Positions 16,254-25,364 of a stretch of DNA of 64,000 nt are shown here, piece after piece. The DNA lies in NCBI GenBank assembly GCA_031546985.1, contig JAVBJN010000068.1, positions 1 through 64,000 on the forward strand, written 5' to 3'. The notes below the pieces were generated by a model. It was not told the DNA's origin, did not search any database, and worked only from the letters and a program-made list of their open reading frames with translations. The DNA comes from JAVBJN01 sp031546985. GTDB taxonomy: Bacteria > Bacteroidota > Bacteroidia > Chitinophagales > Chitinophagaceae. Positions within the stretch are counted from its first letter, which is position 1. The number at the start of each line of letters is the position of its first letter. A program made the translations under genes and the position numbers.

Positions 16254-18620
16254 TTATGGCATTATCCGTTTATCGATCCAGTAATAAGTGGTTCCTTTAC
16301 AATCTATCCGCACTGCTGCGCTGTTCTTTTGCGCCACCATAGCTTTGGCAGCTTCATCAAATCGTTTAAAGAAAACTGCTGCTTCATTGCGGTTTCGTCT
16401 TTTCAATTGGCGCAATTGCACCGTATTCCAAAGTGAATCGGCAGCGATATAACCGGTATACAACTGCAGCGATCCGGCAAGTGTCATCCTTTTAATCCTG
16501 CGCTTAGACACATCTATCATCTGCGCTTTGCGGTACCGGTTCAGATACCGTATGTAAGACCTTACAGCTGCTCTTTTATAAAACTTGCGGAGGTTGGCAC
16601 CGGGTAGTGCATAAACCTCTTCAAACTGGCGAATCACTTTGTTATACTCCCCTTCGCTTAGTAAGGCACCAAAACTTTCTGCACCCCCACGCAAGGCATA
16701 GGCAGGCACAAGGCATACCGGCTCCATCTCTGTAAACAGTTTTGCAAAATTTACGGGCACGGGATCGGGCATACCTGCATACCTGGCTGCAAAAGCAGGT
16801 TTTACCACCGTTTGGCTTACACCTATATTACTTTTGAAATAAGTACGCAGCGAATGTGACACGGCTTTGTTATCGGCCATTACCTGCGACATTAGTGTGT
16901 CGAAATTTTTCTTTAATACACCAGGCATCATCACATCGCCTTTGCGGGGATAGGTTACAAAGCCCTGGGTCATGCTCTTGGCCGGGTAATCGAGGTAATA
17001 AGAGCCCGAATCGCCTGCCTGTAGGCTGTAGGCATTGTTCATGATTACATCGGCCACATTTACCAGTTTCTCCTTTTTTTGCAAAGCCAGGTTCTGAGAG
17101 GAGGCTACCACTGTTTTTTCGGCGGCCAGCACAAAATCGTTATACGCATCGGCCGACCGGTTAATGGTTTGAAAATACAGCAGCCGCGCCTGCACTTTGG
17201 AAATGCCTGCCGCCATATCGCCCAGGTTGGCGCCGGGCCGGTCTCCGGTGGTGCCTACTACTACAATAACATTGGTTTCGTCGCGGTAGCGGTTAAGGAG
17301 ATTGCAGGCTTGCGTAATGCCCCAGTTTACGGGCTGGTACAACTCGGCATCTTCGCAATTGGCAAACTGTTCTTTACGGTCTATAAACCGGATAATGTCG
17401 GTATAGTTCTTTGTAAGACCGTAAGTGCCGGCAATGGTGTCTTGGGCGCATTTGGTGCGCTTATACATTACCGCTCCAAAGCGCGATGTTTTAAAATAGG
17501 CTACGGTATCAAAAAACAGCTGAATGTCCTGCAAAACCGATTTTACCGAAGGCAGGTACAGCTTATTGGTTAAACCAGCGTCTACCACAAAAACCACATT
17601 AAGCCGGTTGGCACTTCTTAAAATATCTCTGTAACGGTTGTAGTACAAGGGCTTGCCCAGCACATTAAACACTTTATTGTTGCTGTAATCGAGCACATTT
17701 TCGAGGTAGCGGGTGCGCAGCAGATTACTGTCGGCATTGGTGGCAGAGGACAGCGGAAAAATGTTTTCGAAACGGCTACGCTCTTCCAGCCTGCTCAGTG
17801 GCAATATTGGCATCGTATCGTTTTCATGCGCATGTTCCTGCGTTAAAAAAAGACCGTTTACAGAATCGGTCTCTGTAATATCGTTGTAGGTAAATGCGGC
17901 CCTTGTGCCCCAAATGCTTATGGCTTGTACACTTATCCAGCCCAGCAGATCCTGCTTTATGCTATCCTGTAACACAAATGGTTGCCTGCCTACCAGGTAG
18001 CTCTTTTTGTCTTCCGATTGTTTGTAGAGGTAGATGAGTTGTCCGGGCGCCAATTTTACCGGCATGGGCCGTATAAGTTCGGGTGAGGAGAACAACGCTA
18101 AAGAGTCGTTACTAAAATACCGCGTAGCATCAGTTACCACACTGGCATCGGCCACATTGGCGATAGCCTTAACCTGGAAACCACTCGCGGTTTCTTTTAG
18201 CCCCGCAGTCCAGAGTAACAGCCGCTCTTCGCGCATCCAACCCAGTCTTTTCAGGCCTTTGCGTGGCACCCACCCTTTGGTTTCATCCATATTGTACTGA
18301 CCTGTACATTCGGCTACTTTTACATAATCGCCTTTGCGCCGCAGAATGTATAAGGGTTGTAAATATGCCAGGCGCTTCTGCACCCTGTCGTTTTTGGGAC
18401 TTACCTGCGTACTGTTGTTGTCGCGGTCAGCAAACGCAACCGACCATGACCTTGATGGCGCATAACCATCGGATAAGGCCATGTTATTGGCCACCATATA
18501 CGGACCCGGACGTGGATCGCGGGCTACTCTTATCTTTTTGGCCAGCGGCAGTCTGCTGCAGCCTGTAAGTACCATGACCATTATACATAGCAAGCCATAT
18601 GCAACCTTTATTCGTTTCAT
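16254..18620 (-). CDS. tssR: T6SS subtype iii lipoprotein TssR
   Basis: About 788 residues from the ATG at 18620. The frame is open to 18656, but starting at MKRIKVAYGLLCIMVMVLTGC gives a proper lipoprotein signal with lipobox VLTGC, and its ATGA overlaps the stop of the upstream gene. The middle (about 330-520) resembles a von Willebrand A-like domain: LNVVFVVDAGLTN is a MIDAS-like strand and ETNVIVVVGTTGDRPG follows a second strand. This matches TssR, the large Bacteroidota-specific T6SS protein. It should sit on the periplasmic side of the outer membrane. Only 12 bases separate it from tssH. Confidence 0.83.
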   Translation of the reverse strand: MKRIKVAYGLLCIMVMVLTGCSRLPLAKKIRVARDPRPGPYMVANNMALSDGYAPSRSWSVAFADRDNNSTQVSPKNDRVQKRLAYLQPLYILRRKGDYVKVAECTGQYNMDETKGWVPRKGLKRLGWMREERLLLWTAGLKETASGFQVKAIANVADASVVTDATRYFSNDSLALFSSPELIRPMPVKLAPGQLIYLYKQSEDKKSYLVGRQPFVLQDSIKQDLLGWISVQAISIWGTRAAFTYNDITETDSVNGLFLTQEHAHENDTMPILPLSRLEERSRFENIFPLSSATNADSNLLRTRYLENVLDYSNNKVFNVLGKPLYYNRYRDILRSANRLNVVFVVDAGLTNKLYLPSVKSVLQDIQLFFDTVAYFKTSRFGAVMYKRTKCAQDTIAGTYGLTKNYTDIIRFIDRKEQFANCEDAELYQPVNWGITQACNLLNRYRDETNVIVVVGTTGDRPGANLGDMAAGISKVQARLLYFQTINRSADAYNDFVLAAEKTVVASSQNLALQKKEKLVNVADVIMNNAYSLQAGDSGSYYLDYPAKSMTQGFVTYPRKGDVMMPGVLKKNFDTLMSQVMADNKAVSHSLRTYFKSNIGVSQTVVKPAFAARYAGMPDPVPVNFAKLFTEMEPVCLVPAYALRGGAESFGALLSEGEYNKVIRQFEEVYALPGANLRKFYKRAAVRSYIRYLNRYRKAQMIDVSKRRIKRMTLAGSLQLYTGYIAADSLWNTVQLRQLKRRNRNEAAVFFKRFDEAAKAMVAQKNSAAVRIDCKGTTYYWIDKRIMP

Positions 18621-19525
18621 TCCTTTGTTTGTTGCACCTCCACTTTGGTTACACAATCCTGGCTCGCATCAAAACCTACCTTTACCGATTGTATGCTGGT
18701 ATGCTTATCGAACTGAAGCCCCGTGCAGTAGTAAAAAAAGTTGCTGAGTTTGCTGCCATTTACCCGCATTACCGCGTTTTCGTTCTTGCACAGGTATTTA
18801 CGAAGCAGGTAGTTGTAATGCTCGTTAAAACTGTTGCCATTGGCAATCTGCTGCAAATGGTATTTAAAATCGTCGTCTATTTTTTTATACGCGTCGTCCA
18901 GCGAGGTGCTATCATTTACCAGCTTATAGGAAGGCAGTATTTTTATCTTATGCAGCGCCGGGTAAGCGGTTTCTTCGGTGTATAGCGAAACAGTGTATTC
19001 TCCTGGTGCCTGGTAAGCATAAATCACCATAGGTTCTTTGGCATCTACAGAATGCGATTCGCCAAATTTCCAGCTAAAGAGTTTGGCCCTTTTTGATCTG
19101 GCCCGAAACACGACATTCTCAAACTGCATGGCCATTTCGGGGCCTTCAATAAGGGTTACAGAATCTTCGAGCCTGCCTACCACTACGGTATCTGTTACTT
19201 CCACGTTAAAATGGCGGGTGTAGACATTGTTTACAGAGAACTTTACCTGGTAGTACCCCGGCCTGCTAAACTGGTAATAGCCGCTATCTGCCATAGAGAT
19301 ATTACCATCCCCAAACTCCCAGTGGTCCATTATCCGGGTGGCGCTTTTATTTTTATAAAACAGCGTGTCCCTAAGGCTCAGTTTTAGCGGATACACGATG
19401 CAATCAATATCTTTCTCTGCACGCCAAACCCGCTTCTGTAGCCAGCTCAGCAGAAAAGCACAGCCCGCCAGTATGAGGATACTGCTAAAGACGATTTTCC
19501 TTTTATTTTTTTGTATCAGATTCAT
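18617..19525 (-). CDS. tssP: T6SS subtype iii PKD-domain protein (TssP-like)
   Basis: 302 residues with a single N-terminal membrane segment (about 10-28, KIVFSSILILAGCAFLLSW), then beta-sandwich repeats with PKD-type motifs: WEFGDGNISMADSGYYQF, SRPGYYQVKFSV, and a second SWKFGES followed by APGEYTVSLY. The protein should be anchored in the inner membrane with PKD domains in the periplasm. Its stop overlaps the tssR start (ATGA). Position and architecture fit TssP of Bacteroidota T6SS; the letter assignment among TssO/P/Q relies partly on memory of gene order and is tentative. Confidence 0.7.
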   Translation of the reverse strand: MNLIQKNKRKIVFSSILILAGCAFLLSWLQKRVWRAEKDIDCIVYPLKLSLRDTLFYKNKSATRIMDHWEFGDGNISMADSGYYQFSRPGYYQVKFSVNNVYTRHFNVEVTDTVVVGRLEDSVTLIEGPEMAMQFENVVFRARSKRAKLFSWKFGESHSVDAKEPMVIYAYQAPGEYTVSLYTEETAYPALHKIKILPSYKLVNDSTSLDDAYKKIDDDFKYHLQQIANGNSFNEHYNYLLRKYLCKNENAVMRVNGSKLSNFFYYCTGLQFDKHTSIQSVKVGFDASQDCVTKVEVQQTKE

Positions 19526-19551
19526 GGTATAACCCTGGCGTAATTCGTTTT

Positions 19552-20076
19552 TTAATTGTTCCGCAAAGAGATGGCGGCTTTCTTTTGCGCCAGCTGTTGC
19601 TCCTTATCCTTGAACCCGATGTTGCATTCGGTAAACTGCTTTTCGAAAAGTGTAATGTTGTCGCATTTTTTTCCGGCAATCTTTTTATCCTCGAAATACA
19701 TTTTATAGAATTGGGCTACCTGGTAGTAAGCCTCTATCCGGGGATCCGATACCTTATCATTCTGAATAAGGCTTGCGATCTCGTTGATGTCATTTTTAAT
19801 ATCGGCCTCGGCAAAAGGCGCTATTTCTTTCAATGGCAAAGCATTTACCTTAAGAAAAGTGGTAGACAACAAAGGCTCCATTTGCTTTTGCATCTGCGCA
19901 AACTTCATTTTATGCTCCAGCATTTGTAATTCATACGCATGGTCGTCGGAGAAAGGTGAGGTATAATTTCTTAAAAACACCAGCCAGAGCAGCATTACCG
20001 TAACCACCAGGAGCAACAGCAGGTAAAAGAAATAATGATACTTTTCTCTTCTCGAGAGTGATATATAACCTTCCAT
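19552..20076 (-). CDS. tssQ: T6SS subtype iii transmembrane protein (TssQ-like)
   Basis: 174 residues: a short cytoplasmic N-terminus, one membrane helix (about 13-31, YFFYLLLLLVVTVMLLWLVF) and a helical periplasmic domain rich in Lys and Glu. It lies between the TssO-like and PKD genes, with spacers of 9 and 26 bases. Single-pass proteins of this size next to tssO in Bacteroidota T6SS loci are annotated TssQ, which I adopt tentatively. It probably joins the membrane-spanning complex that replaces TssJLM. It could instead be a second TssO-type paralogue. Confidence 0.6.
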   Translation of the reverse strand: MEGYISLSRREKYHYFFYLLLLLVVTVMLLWLVFLRNYTSPFSDDHAYELQMLEHKMKFAQMQKQMEPLLSTTFLKVNALPLKEIAPFAEADIKNDINEIASLIQNDKVSDPRIEAYYQVAQFYKMYFEDKKIAGKKCDNITLFEKQFTECNIGFKDKEQQLAQKKAAISLRNN

Positions 20077-20085
20077 AGTGTAGTG

Positions 20086-20592
20086 TTAGCGGGATGAAAA
20101 ATTGCGGGTGGGGTCAAATGAGAGATCCTGTTTTACCCGCCTTACCTTGTTCATACACTCTATCAGATCTCTGCGGGCCAATTGCTCGTTGTTGGAAATG
20201 TCTATTAGCGTGTCCTTCTGTTTCAGCATGCTGCCTACATTATTCATCAGCAACTTGTAGGTAATAAACTCTGTACTATCCGCCCCTATCAGGTTTTCGA
20301 TACCGGCCTTGTTATCGGCAATGTATTTTTGCAGAAACACATCATTCTCCACTTTACCTGTGTTTACCAGATTCATAAGGTTCAGCAGCGAATCCGTTTT
20401 CTGTTTCAGCAGTTGCTGCTTGTTGAGCACCTGTTTGTAATAGTCAATATCGCGCTGCACATACTGCTGCTGGTAACTGTAGCTTTTGAAAAAGAAGAAC
20501 AGCGAAAAGAATGCAAACAGCAGCAGCACACCAAACGACAGCCAGAAATACCACATGGCTTTACTTACCTGATCCTGGTTTAATTTTTTCAT
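20086..20592 (-). CDS. tssO: T6SS subtype iii transmembrane protein TssO
   Basis: 168 residues. MKKLNQ and one membrane helix (about 13-33, WYFWLSFGVLLLFAFFSLFF) are followed by a coiled, helical domain with KTDSLLNLMNLVNTGKVEND and later NNEQLARRDLIECMNKVR. This fits the TssO family, a Bacteroidota-specific inner-membrane T6SS component. It is the first gene of the long minus-strand tss operon, about 150 bases from the divergent regulator. Start at the first ATG (MKKLNQDQ). Confidence 0.72.
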   Translation of the reverse strand: MKKLNQDQVSKAMWYFWLSFGVLLLFAFFSLFFFFKSYSYQQQYVQRDIDYYKQVLNKQQLLKQKTDSLLNLMNLVNTGKVENDVFLQKYIADNKAGIENLIGADSTEFITYKLLMNNVGSMLKQKDTLIDISNNEQLARRDLIECMNKVRRVKQDLSFDPTRNFSSR

Positions 20593-20682
20593 AAACCGGT
20601 ATTGTAAAGTGTTACCACTTCGCCATGTAAGGAAGCAGAAAAAATATTTATAAAACTTACATTCACTTTAAACCAAATTTTA

Positions 20683-20710
20683 TTTTTCAAATAGATTTTA
20701 ATTTACTTTG
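20683..20710 (+). promoter_or_regulatory. Weak candidate promoter of the NarL-type regulator
   Basis: TTACTTTG at 20703-20710 is one mismatch from the -7 consensus TAnnTTTG, with a T-rich -33 region (20683-20688) and 35 bases to the ATG at 20745. It lies in the 152-base divergent region that should also hold the tss operon promoter, for which I see no convincing consensus match. Confidence 0.25.
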
Positions 20711-20744
20711 CCGTACCAATCAACCCGCTCAAATCTGAAATCCT

Positions 20745-21404
20745 ATGAAAAGCAATCTCTATTTTGCCCTCGCAGAAACAGACCCTATTTTTAAGCAGGT
20801 ACTTATCGAAAGCCTTACCCGCAGCCCGTTTTACAAGCTGGCATACTCGGCCAGCAACGGGTACGAATTCATCAATTCTTTTCATAAGAAAAAACTTGAT
20901 GTAGTACTGCTCGATGTGTTTATGCCGGTGCTCAGCGGCATAGAAGCCACCCGGTTGCTGCGCAACATAGACAGGAGAACGCCTGTGATATGCTACACGC
21001 CTACTTTCCAGGCAGATATTGCCGCGATACTGGCACCGTTAAACACGAGGTACTGCGAAAAAAAGAGCACGGTCATTACGGCTATGCTCGATAACATTTT
21101 TAATTTGGGCGGTGGTGGAATTGATTATCAGGCTTACAGTACAAACTGGGAAAAAGAGACCTATGAAAAACTGAACTACTTAGCCGCCAATCACTACGTT
21201 GCGGATTTTAACACAACAGAATTGCGGTTGATGAAACTGACCTATGAAGGATTTACCAATAAGGAGATAGCCGAAATGATGAACCTGAGCAACCGGACTA
21301 TAGACACCTATATTAACCGGCTGACAGAGAAATTAGGCCTGCGCAACAAGACCGACCTGATACGCTACACGGTAGAGCACGGGCTGTACAATACATCGCT
21401 ATAA
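20745..21404 (+). CDS. NarL/FixJ-type response regulator, candidate T6SS regulator
   Basis: 219 residues: an N-terminal receiver domain (about 1-125) with phosphoacceptor Asp in VVLLDVFMP (about Asp56) and a C-terminal LuxR-type helix-turn-helix (about 155-215, GFTNKEIAEMMNLSNRTIDTYINRL). In the acidic pocket the usual DD is ETD, and the C-terminal Thr and Lys (YTPTF, CEKKS) appear present, so phosphorylation is possible. It diverges from tssO, the head of the T6SS operon, with 152 bases shared upstream, so control of the operon is plausible. No partner kinase is encoded nearby. The assignment to T6SS control is inference from position. Confidence 0.85.
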   Translation: MKSNLYFALAETDPIFKQVLIESLTRSPFYKLAYSASNGYEFINSFHKKKLDVVLLDVFMPVLSGIEATRLLRNIDRRTPVICYTPTFQADIAAILAPLNTRYCEKKSTVITAMLDNIFNLGGGGIDYQAYSTNWEKETYEKLNYLAANHYVADFNTTELRLMKLTYEGFTNKEIAEMMNLSNRTIDTYINRLTEKLGLRNKTDLIRYTVEHGLYNTSL

Positions 21405-21687
21405 CAAACCGGCGGCCTATTGCCTCACCTTCTCCTGTATTTTCCTTCAAAGATCCTGTTCACAGAGGTTTTCATAGACCTGCACCGTTTATAAGCAGAC
21501 CTGGTTTTCGTCAACTGGTGGTGTATAACAAACTGAAGAAAATTCTCTTGTTATATAACCAACAATTGCTGGCGCAAAGCTACCGATGATTGGCTATTTA
21601 TCGTTTGCTAAAATTGACAATTTGTTTGCTCAAACTGACAAAATTATACCCGTATCACACAATTATCATCTGCTCGCAGCCTCCTTT

Positions 21688-22518
21688 TTAATGCGGATGC
21701 TGTAGTGCGTATCTTATTTCTGTAGGCGAGTAACCCGAAAAGCGTTTCATATACCTGTCAAATATCGGAGTGCCCGAAAAACCTAACGATGCCGCTATTT
21801 CGTTGATGTTATTTTCACTGGTTACCAGCAGGTATGCAGCCTTTACAGCAAGGTGGTAGTTGAGTACCTCACGCGTTCCGGTGCCAAAAACGCCCATACA
21901 TACCCGCCCCAGTGTACGTGGCGTACAGTAAAGTGCTTCGGCAACCTTTTGCACACTACAGGTGTTTAAAGTAAGCTGCATTCCGGAAAGATGCTCCATA
22001 AAACGCTCGGCCACCTCCAGGTGCGCGAGATTGATAAGCCCCAGCCTGTTGCGCCTGCCGGCGATTAATTGCTGCTCCATGGATTTAATGGCTACCGAAG
22101 CCAAACGGCTATTGTTAGCCTTGTTTGCTGCATCTTTCAGCAGTTTACCATAGTTGCAAAAATCCATCTCCCCATGGCCAATAGTCAGAGGCATCTTCCG
22201 GTTGTATTTTATCTCATACAACAATTGCCGCTGGTGGGGTCTTAATACACGCCTGTCGAGTTCTATACAAATAAAATCATGCCCCCAGGCATAATCCAGG
22301 TAATGAAAATGCAATGGCGGAACCACAAATAACTGGTCGCCACGGATCGGGTATTTAACGAAATCGAGAAACAGGTTTCCCTCGTTTTGCTGGAATATAA
22401 AAATGCGGGTATTTAAGGCAAATTTTAATCCATGCATGCCAGCGGGATTCCGGGAAACAGTGACCATCTCCTGATCAACGTTCAGGAGATCTGAAACCGC
22501 ATGAATGATGTCAATCAT
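21688..22518 (-). CDS. AraC-family transcriptional regulator
   Basis: 276 residues with an N-terminal ligand-type cupin-like part (RGDQLFVVPPLHFHYLDY) and a C-terminal pair of helix-turn-helix motifs (about 185-270, VQKVAEALYCTPRTLGRVCMGVFG, then INEIAASLGFSGTPIFDRYMKRFSGYSPTE), the AraC/XylS DNA-binding layout. The signature FSGYSPTEIRY ends the domain. No obvious target gene is adjacent; the next genes are a tRNA and an island. It follows 283 bases without a gene after the NarL regulator. I see no family-specific ligand clue. Confidence 0.85.
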   Translation of the reverse strand: MIDIIHAVSDLLNVDQEMVTVSRNPAGMHGLKFALNTRIFIFQQNEGNLFLDFVKYPIRGDQLFVVPPLHFHYLDYAWGHDFICIELDRRVLRPHQRQLLYEIKYNRKMPLTIGHGEMDFCNYGKLLKDAANKANNSRLASVAIKSMEQQLIAGRRNRLGLINLAHLEVAERFMEHLSGMQLTLNTCSVQKVAEALYCTPRTLGRVCMGVFGTGTREVLNYHLAVKAAYLLVTSENNINEIAASLGFSGTPIFDRYMKRFSGYSPTEIRYALQHPH

Positions 22519-22996
22519 TACGCTTTACTTTTTCGGTTGTATTGCTTGAAGGTATTTTGGTTGATCGGTAAGGATTAAGACCTATGCCAAGGCCTGAGAT
22601 TGATGAATGAGGGATTCCTTTGCCTGGAAATAAGAGAAAGAAGAGCCTGGTCTGGCGCTATAAAAGACTTGCAACCGCAAACATTGTTTGCATTGCTATC
22701 AGCTAATTTGCTTTTCATAAAATAGAATTCGGTTTATTGAAACATGAATTCCATTTGGTAACGCTCAATACATATAGCCAATTGCTATATAAGGCGGTGG
22801 TGGTAGGCAAAAATAAAGAATAATCAGAAACTACACCCGCTAAATGTCTGACAAACCACTTAAAAACAGCAAGCCGGCCCCCTTCCATCATGCTGCATGG
22901 GAGGCCTTGTTGGCACCAAGAACCAAGCAGGACAAGGGTTTAGGTGTCTCAATAATAGTGGCATAATAAATATATGAGTAAAAAACGGCAAAGGCT
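22519..22996. other. Gene-poor stretch between the AraC gene and tRNA-Ser
   Basis: About 480 bases without a convincing gene. It holds an EcoRI-like imperfect repeat around 22725-22760 (gaattcggtttattgaaacatgaattc) that I cannot assign. The only open frame here, on the minus strand, is the read-through tail of the recombinase remnant crossing the antisense of the tRNA, not a gene. Confidence 0.5.
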
Positions 22997-23026
22997 TTTG
23001 ATAATTAAAATGCTTTTCTACTTTTG
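22997..23026 (+). promoter_or_regulatory. Promoter of tRNA-Ser
   Basis: TTTG (22997-23000), 18 bases, then TACTTTTG (23019-23026), a perfect Bacteroidota -7 (TAnnTTTG). Transcription would start close to the tRNA 5' end at 23031, as expected for a tRNA gene. Confidence 0.65.
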
Positions 23027-23030
23027 CAGC

Positions 23031-23115
23031 GGAGAGATGGCAGAGCGGTCGAATGCGGCGGTCTTGAAAACCGTTGACTGTCACAGGTCCGGGGGTTCGA
23101 ATCCCTCTCTCTCCG
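23031..23115 (+). tRNA. tRNA-Ser (anticodon UGA)
   Basis: 85 bases. Acceptor stem GGAGAGA (23031-23037) pairs with TCTCTCC (23108-23114), discriminator G at 23115. The anticodon loop CTTGAAA in stem GCGGT/ACCGT gives UGA. A long class II variable arm (after the anticodon stem) and a T-loop TTCGAAT are present. CCA is not encoded. A perfect promoter lies directly upstream and a strong terminator downstream. Confidence 0.95.
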
Positions 23116-23119
23116 CTTG

Positions 23120-23152
23120 GAGGGACTTCATAAAGAAGTCCCTCTTTTTTTT
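23120..23152 (+). terminator. Intrinsic terminator of tRNA-Ser
   Basis: Perfect 10-bp stem (gagggacttc at 23120-23129 with 23135-23144), a 5-base loop and then eight T (23145-23152). It starts only 5 bases after the tRNA. Confidence 0.9.
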
Positions 23153-23792
23153 CATATATCAAGCATCCTTTTTCTTTCATTTTCAAGGTATTATGCGTAA
23201 ACAACCGGAGCATGGTAGGTGTTCGATAGATACCATCCTGATAGTATAAATTGTTGTCGAACACCCTGCTTATAAAATCGCGCTTCTGCATGGTATCGGA
23301 TTTCGTATATACGTAACGCATATCTGATAACATGTAAAGATTTTTCTCCAGTATCTCAAATGCTGCTCCCTGATCACCACTCAACCGTTCTATGGCGCCT
23401 TGCAAATTCAGGATCGTATGGTTATAGGTAGAATGCCATCTGTCATAAGTGTCTTTGGCAATCTCATTCTTAATCCACTTTTCTTCAACAGTGAAAAGCC
23501 TTTCCTGAACCTCTTCCAGTTGCCTTTTCTTTTCATCTACTTTCTGTCTGTTGCCTTTCATTTCTATTTCGATAGATGACCGGCAGCTCTTTCTAATACT
23601 GCGTACCTGGTTTTCAGGGATGCTCATTAAATCACACGCATCTAAAAACTGGTTGTGCGCTTTAATTGCACTGATGTTATTGTGCTTTGAGTGTCTGCAT
23701 TTGTAGTAATAAAAATACTTGCCCGACTTGCCACGGGAAGGTGCACCGGAAAGCGGATTGCCTATTATAAGGCAAAGGATCGCTTGATTTAT
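23153..23792 (-). pseudogene. Remnant of a serine site-specific recombinase (C-terminal part)
   Basis: The minus strand reads like the C-terminal half of a large serine recombinase. It has a zinc-ribbon-like part (NPLSGAPSRGKSGKYFYYYK with a Cys after it), then a long coiled coil (MKGNRQKVDEKKRQLEEVQE), and the C-terminal strand DNNLYYQDGIYRTPTMLRLF. The catalytic resolvase domain is missing; a TAA in frame at 23793-23795 ends the homology upstream. At the other end the frame runs on through the antisense of the tRNA terminator and tRNA to 22860, giving the artefact GERGIRTPG; that tail is not protein-coding. It is probably the debris of an element that used tRNA-Ser as its integration site. 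Confidence 0.7.
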
Positions 23793-23858
23793 TTATCGAC
23801 TTTAAAACGAATAAAGTATTAATATTGCGATACCTATTTAGCCTACTCCCTGCTTGCT

Positions 23859-25358
23859 ATGAAACCAATAACAGTCGCTTTTGCACTGTTTTGTGCTTGT
23901 ATTACTTCGCGTTGTGTCGCCCAAAGTTATGGGATGCCGACAATAGAAACCCCTCGTCCAGCTCCAATACCAACTTATGGTAATTATGGTACTGTTCCCT
24001 TAAATGGGCAGATACAACTGGGAGCTACCGCAGATGACATAAAACGCCAGACAAACAGAAATAATCCTTATTACGGTACGCCGCATTCAGACATTCAAAA
24101 GGCTAATGAACGCTGGATATACGAACAAATGGCCAACGATCCTGCTTATAATCCCGCATTAAGGAACGGAGTCAATGCTCCCTACAAACTGACTAAACAG
24201 GAAGAAATTAGCAAACTGTTACAGGAAGCCTTTCAATCAGAGCATCCCGCCACTAATATTAAGAACCTCACCAGCAATTATTACAAATCGGCAGATTTTC
24301 AGAAGATCACCCAGCCCTATAACCAGGCATTAAAAATGCTGGAGGAAATGTTATCCGGCAAACGACCACTATCAGTAGCCCAGGCATACTTTATTACGGA
24401 GAATGCCTATGGCAACACTTATCTTAACGAAGCGGAATATAGAGCGGTGATCAAAAAATCTGCCGACTTTATCCGGCAGTGGGCCAAGCAGCAAGGAATG
24501 AACAGGAGCAACAAAGAGGATATGCATATGGCTATTCAAAAGTTCATGGGAGAACAATTATCCATTTTCAAACCACAGGTTATCGGCGATGGTAAGACCC
24601 AGGTAGGCAGTGTTTCCCATGCACCTTTCTTCTATGACTATACTGATTATACCGGAGAAAAAGACTTTAAAAACTACTTTCTTACAAAGGCATTAGCTAC
24701 GGGTGGCGGACAATGTAGCAGCTTGCCCGCAGTGTACCTGGTATTGGCAGAAGCATTAGGGCTAAAAGCCTACATGACCACAGCACCCAACCATGCCTTT
24801 ATTAAGTACCCCGATAATAAAGGCAACCTGGTGAACTATGAACCAACGGCCAACTGGAAGCTATCCGACAATTGGTATAGGGATAATATGTTCATCACCG
24901 CTCAGGCTAAGAAAAACCACCTTTACCTCGATACCCTTAATTCCCGCCAAGTGGTAGCCGATTGTATCCTGTCCCTGGCATTGGGTTATGTAAATAAACA
25001 TGGCATAGCCGATGCAAAGTTCGTATCGCAATGCGTGGCCGTAGCCGATAAAGAATTTAATCATGAGAATCTCCAGATTCGCCTTGTGCATAGCATGATG
25101 TTATCCAGAATGCTGTTAGCAACTATGTACCATACAGGCATAAACGATTTTAGTCAATTGGATAATGCGCCACAGGCAAAGAAATTGTATATGGAACTCA
25201 GCGAAAATGAACAATTGTTGAGCCAGCTTGGCTATACACCACAGCCACCAGCCATGTATGAAGCCCTTTTAAAACAACACGAGTTTAAAGGAAACATTCA
25301 GGACAGCTTTAAAATTGACGGTAAAAAGAAACGTAATCTGTTTTCGGAAATAAAATAA
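23859..25358 (+). CDS. Secreted transglutaminase-like protein
   Basis: 499 residues with a signal peptide (about 1-21, ending CVAQ). A helical region (about 140-240) precedes a transglutaminase-like fold: GGGQCSSLPAVYLVLAEALG (Cys286), then TTAPNHAFIKY (His312) and NYEPT (Glu328) give a Cys-His-Glu/Asp-type arrangement, as in microbial transglutaminase-like cysteine peptidases. It is exported. It is a paralogue of the next gene over most of its length, which starts 7 bases later. No cleavage or sorting signal is seen at the C-terminus. It may process or anchor its partner, but this is unknown. It lies in an AT-rich island next to the recombinase remnant and tRNA. Confidence 0.72.
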   Translation: MKPITVAFALFCACITSRCVAQSYGMPTIETPRPAPIPTYGNYGTVPLNGQIQLGATADDIKRQTNRNNPYYGTPHSDIQKANERWIYEQMANDPAYNPALRNGVNAPYKLTKQEEISKLLQEAFQSEHPATNIKNLTSNYYKSADFQKITQPYNQALKMLEEMLSGKRPLSVAQAYFITENAYGNTYLNEAEYRAVIKKSADFIRQWAKQQGMNRSNKEDMHMAIQKFMGEQLSIFKPQVIGDGKTQVGSVSHAPFFYDYTDYTGEKDFKNYFLTKALATGGGQCSSLPAVYLVLAEALGLKAYMTTAPNHAFIKYPDNKGNLVNYEPTANWKLSDNWYRDNMFITAQAKKNHLYLDTLNSRQVVADCILSLALGYVNKHGIADAKFVSQCVAVADKEFNHENLQIRLVHSMMLSRMLLATMYHTGINDFSQLDNAPQAKKLYMELSENEQLLSQLGYTPQPPAMYEALLKQHEFKGNIQDSFKIDGKKKRNLFSEIK

Positions 25359-25364
25359 CTGACT

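Noticed and set aside
22860..23152. C-terminal half of the 255-residue minus-strand frame, ending in GERGIRTPG and beyond
   Set aside because: This part is the antisense of the tRNA-Ser terminator and tRNA itself. The GIRTPG word is a known false-protein signature of tRNA antisense frames.
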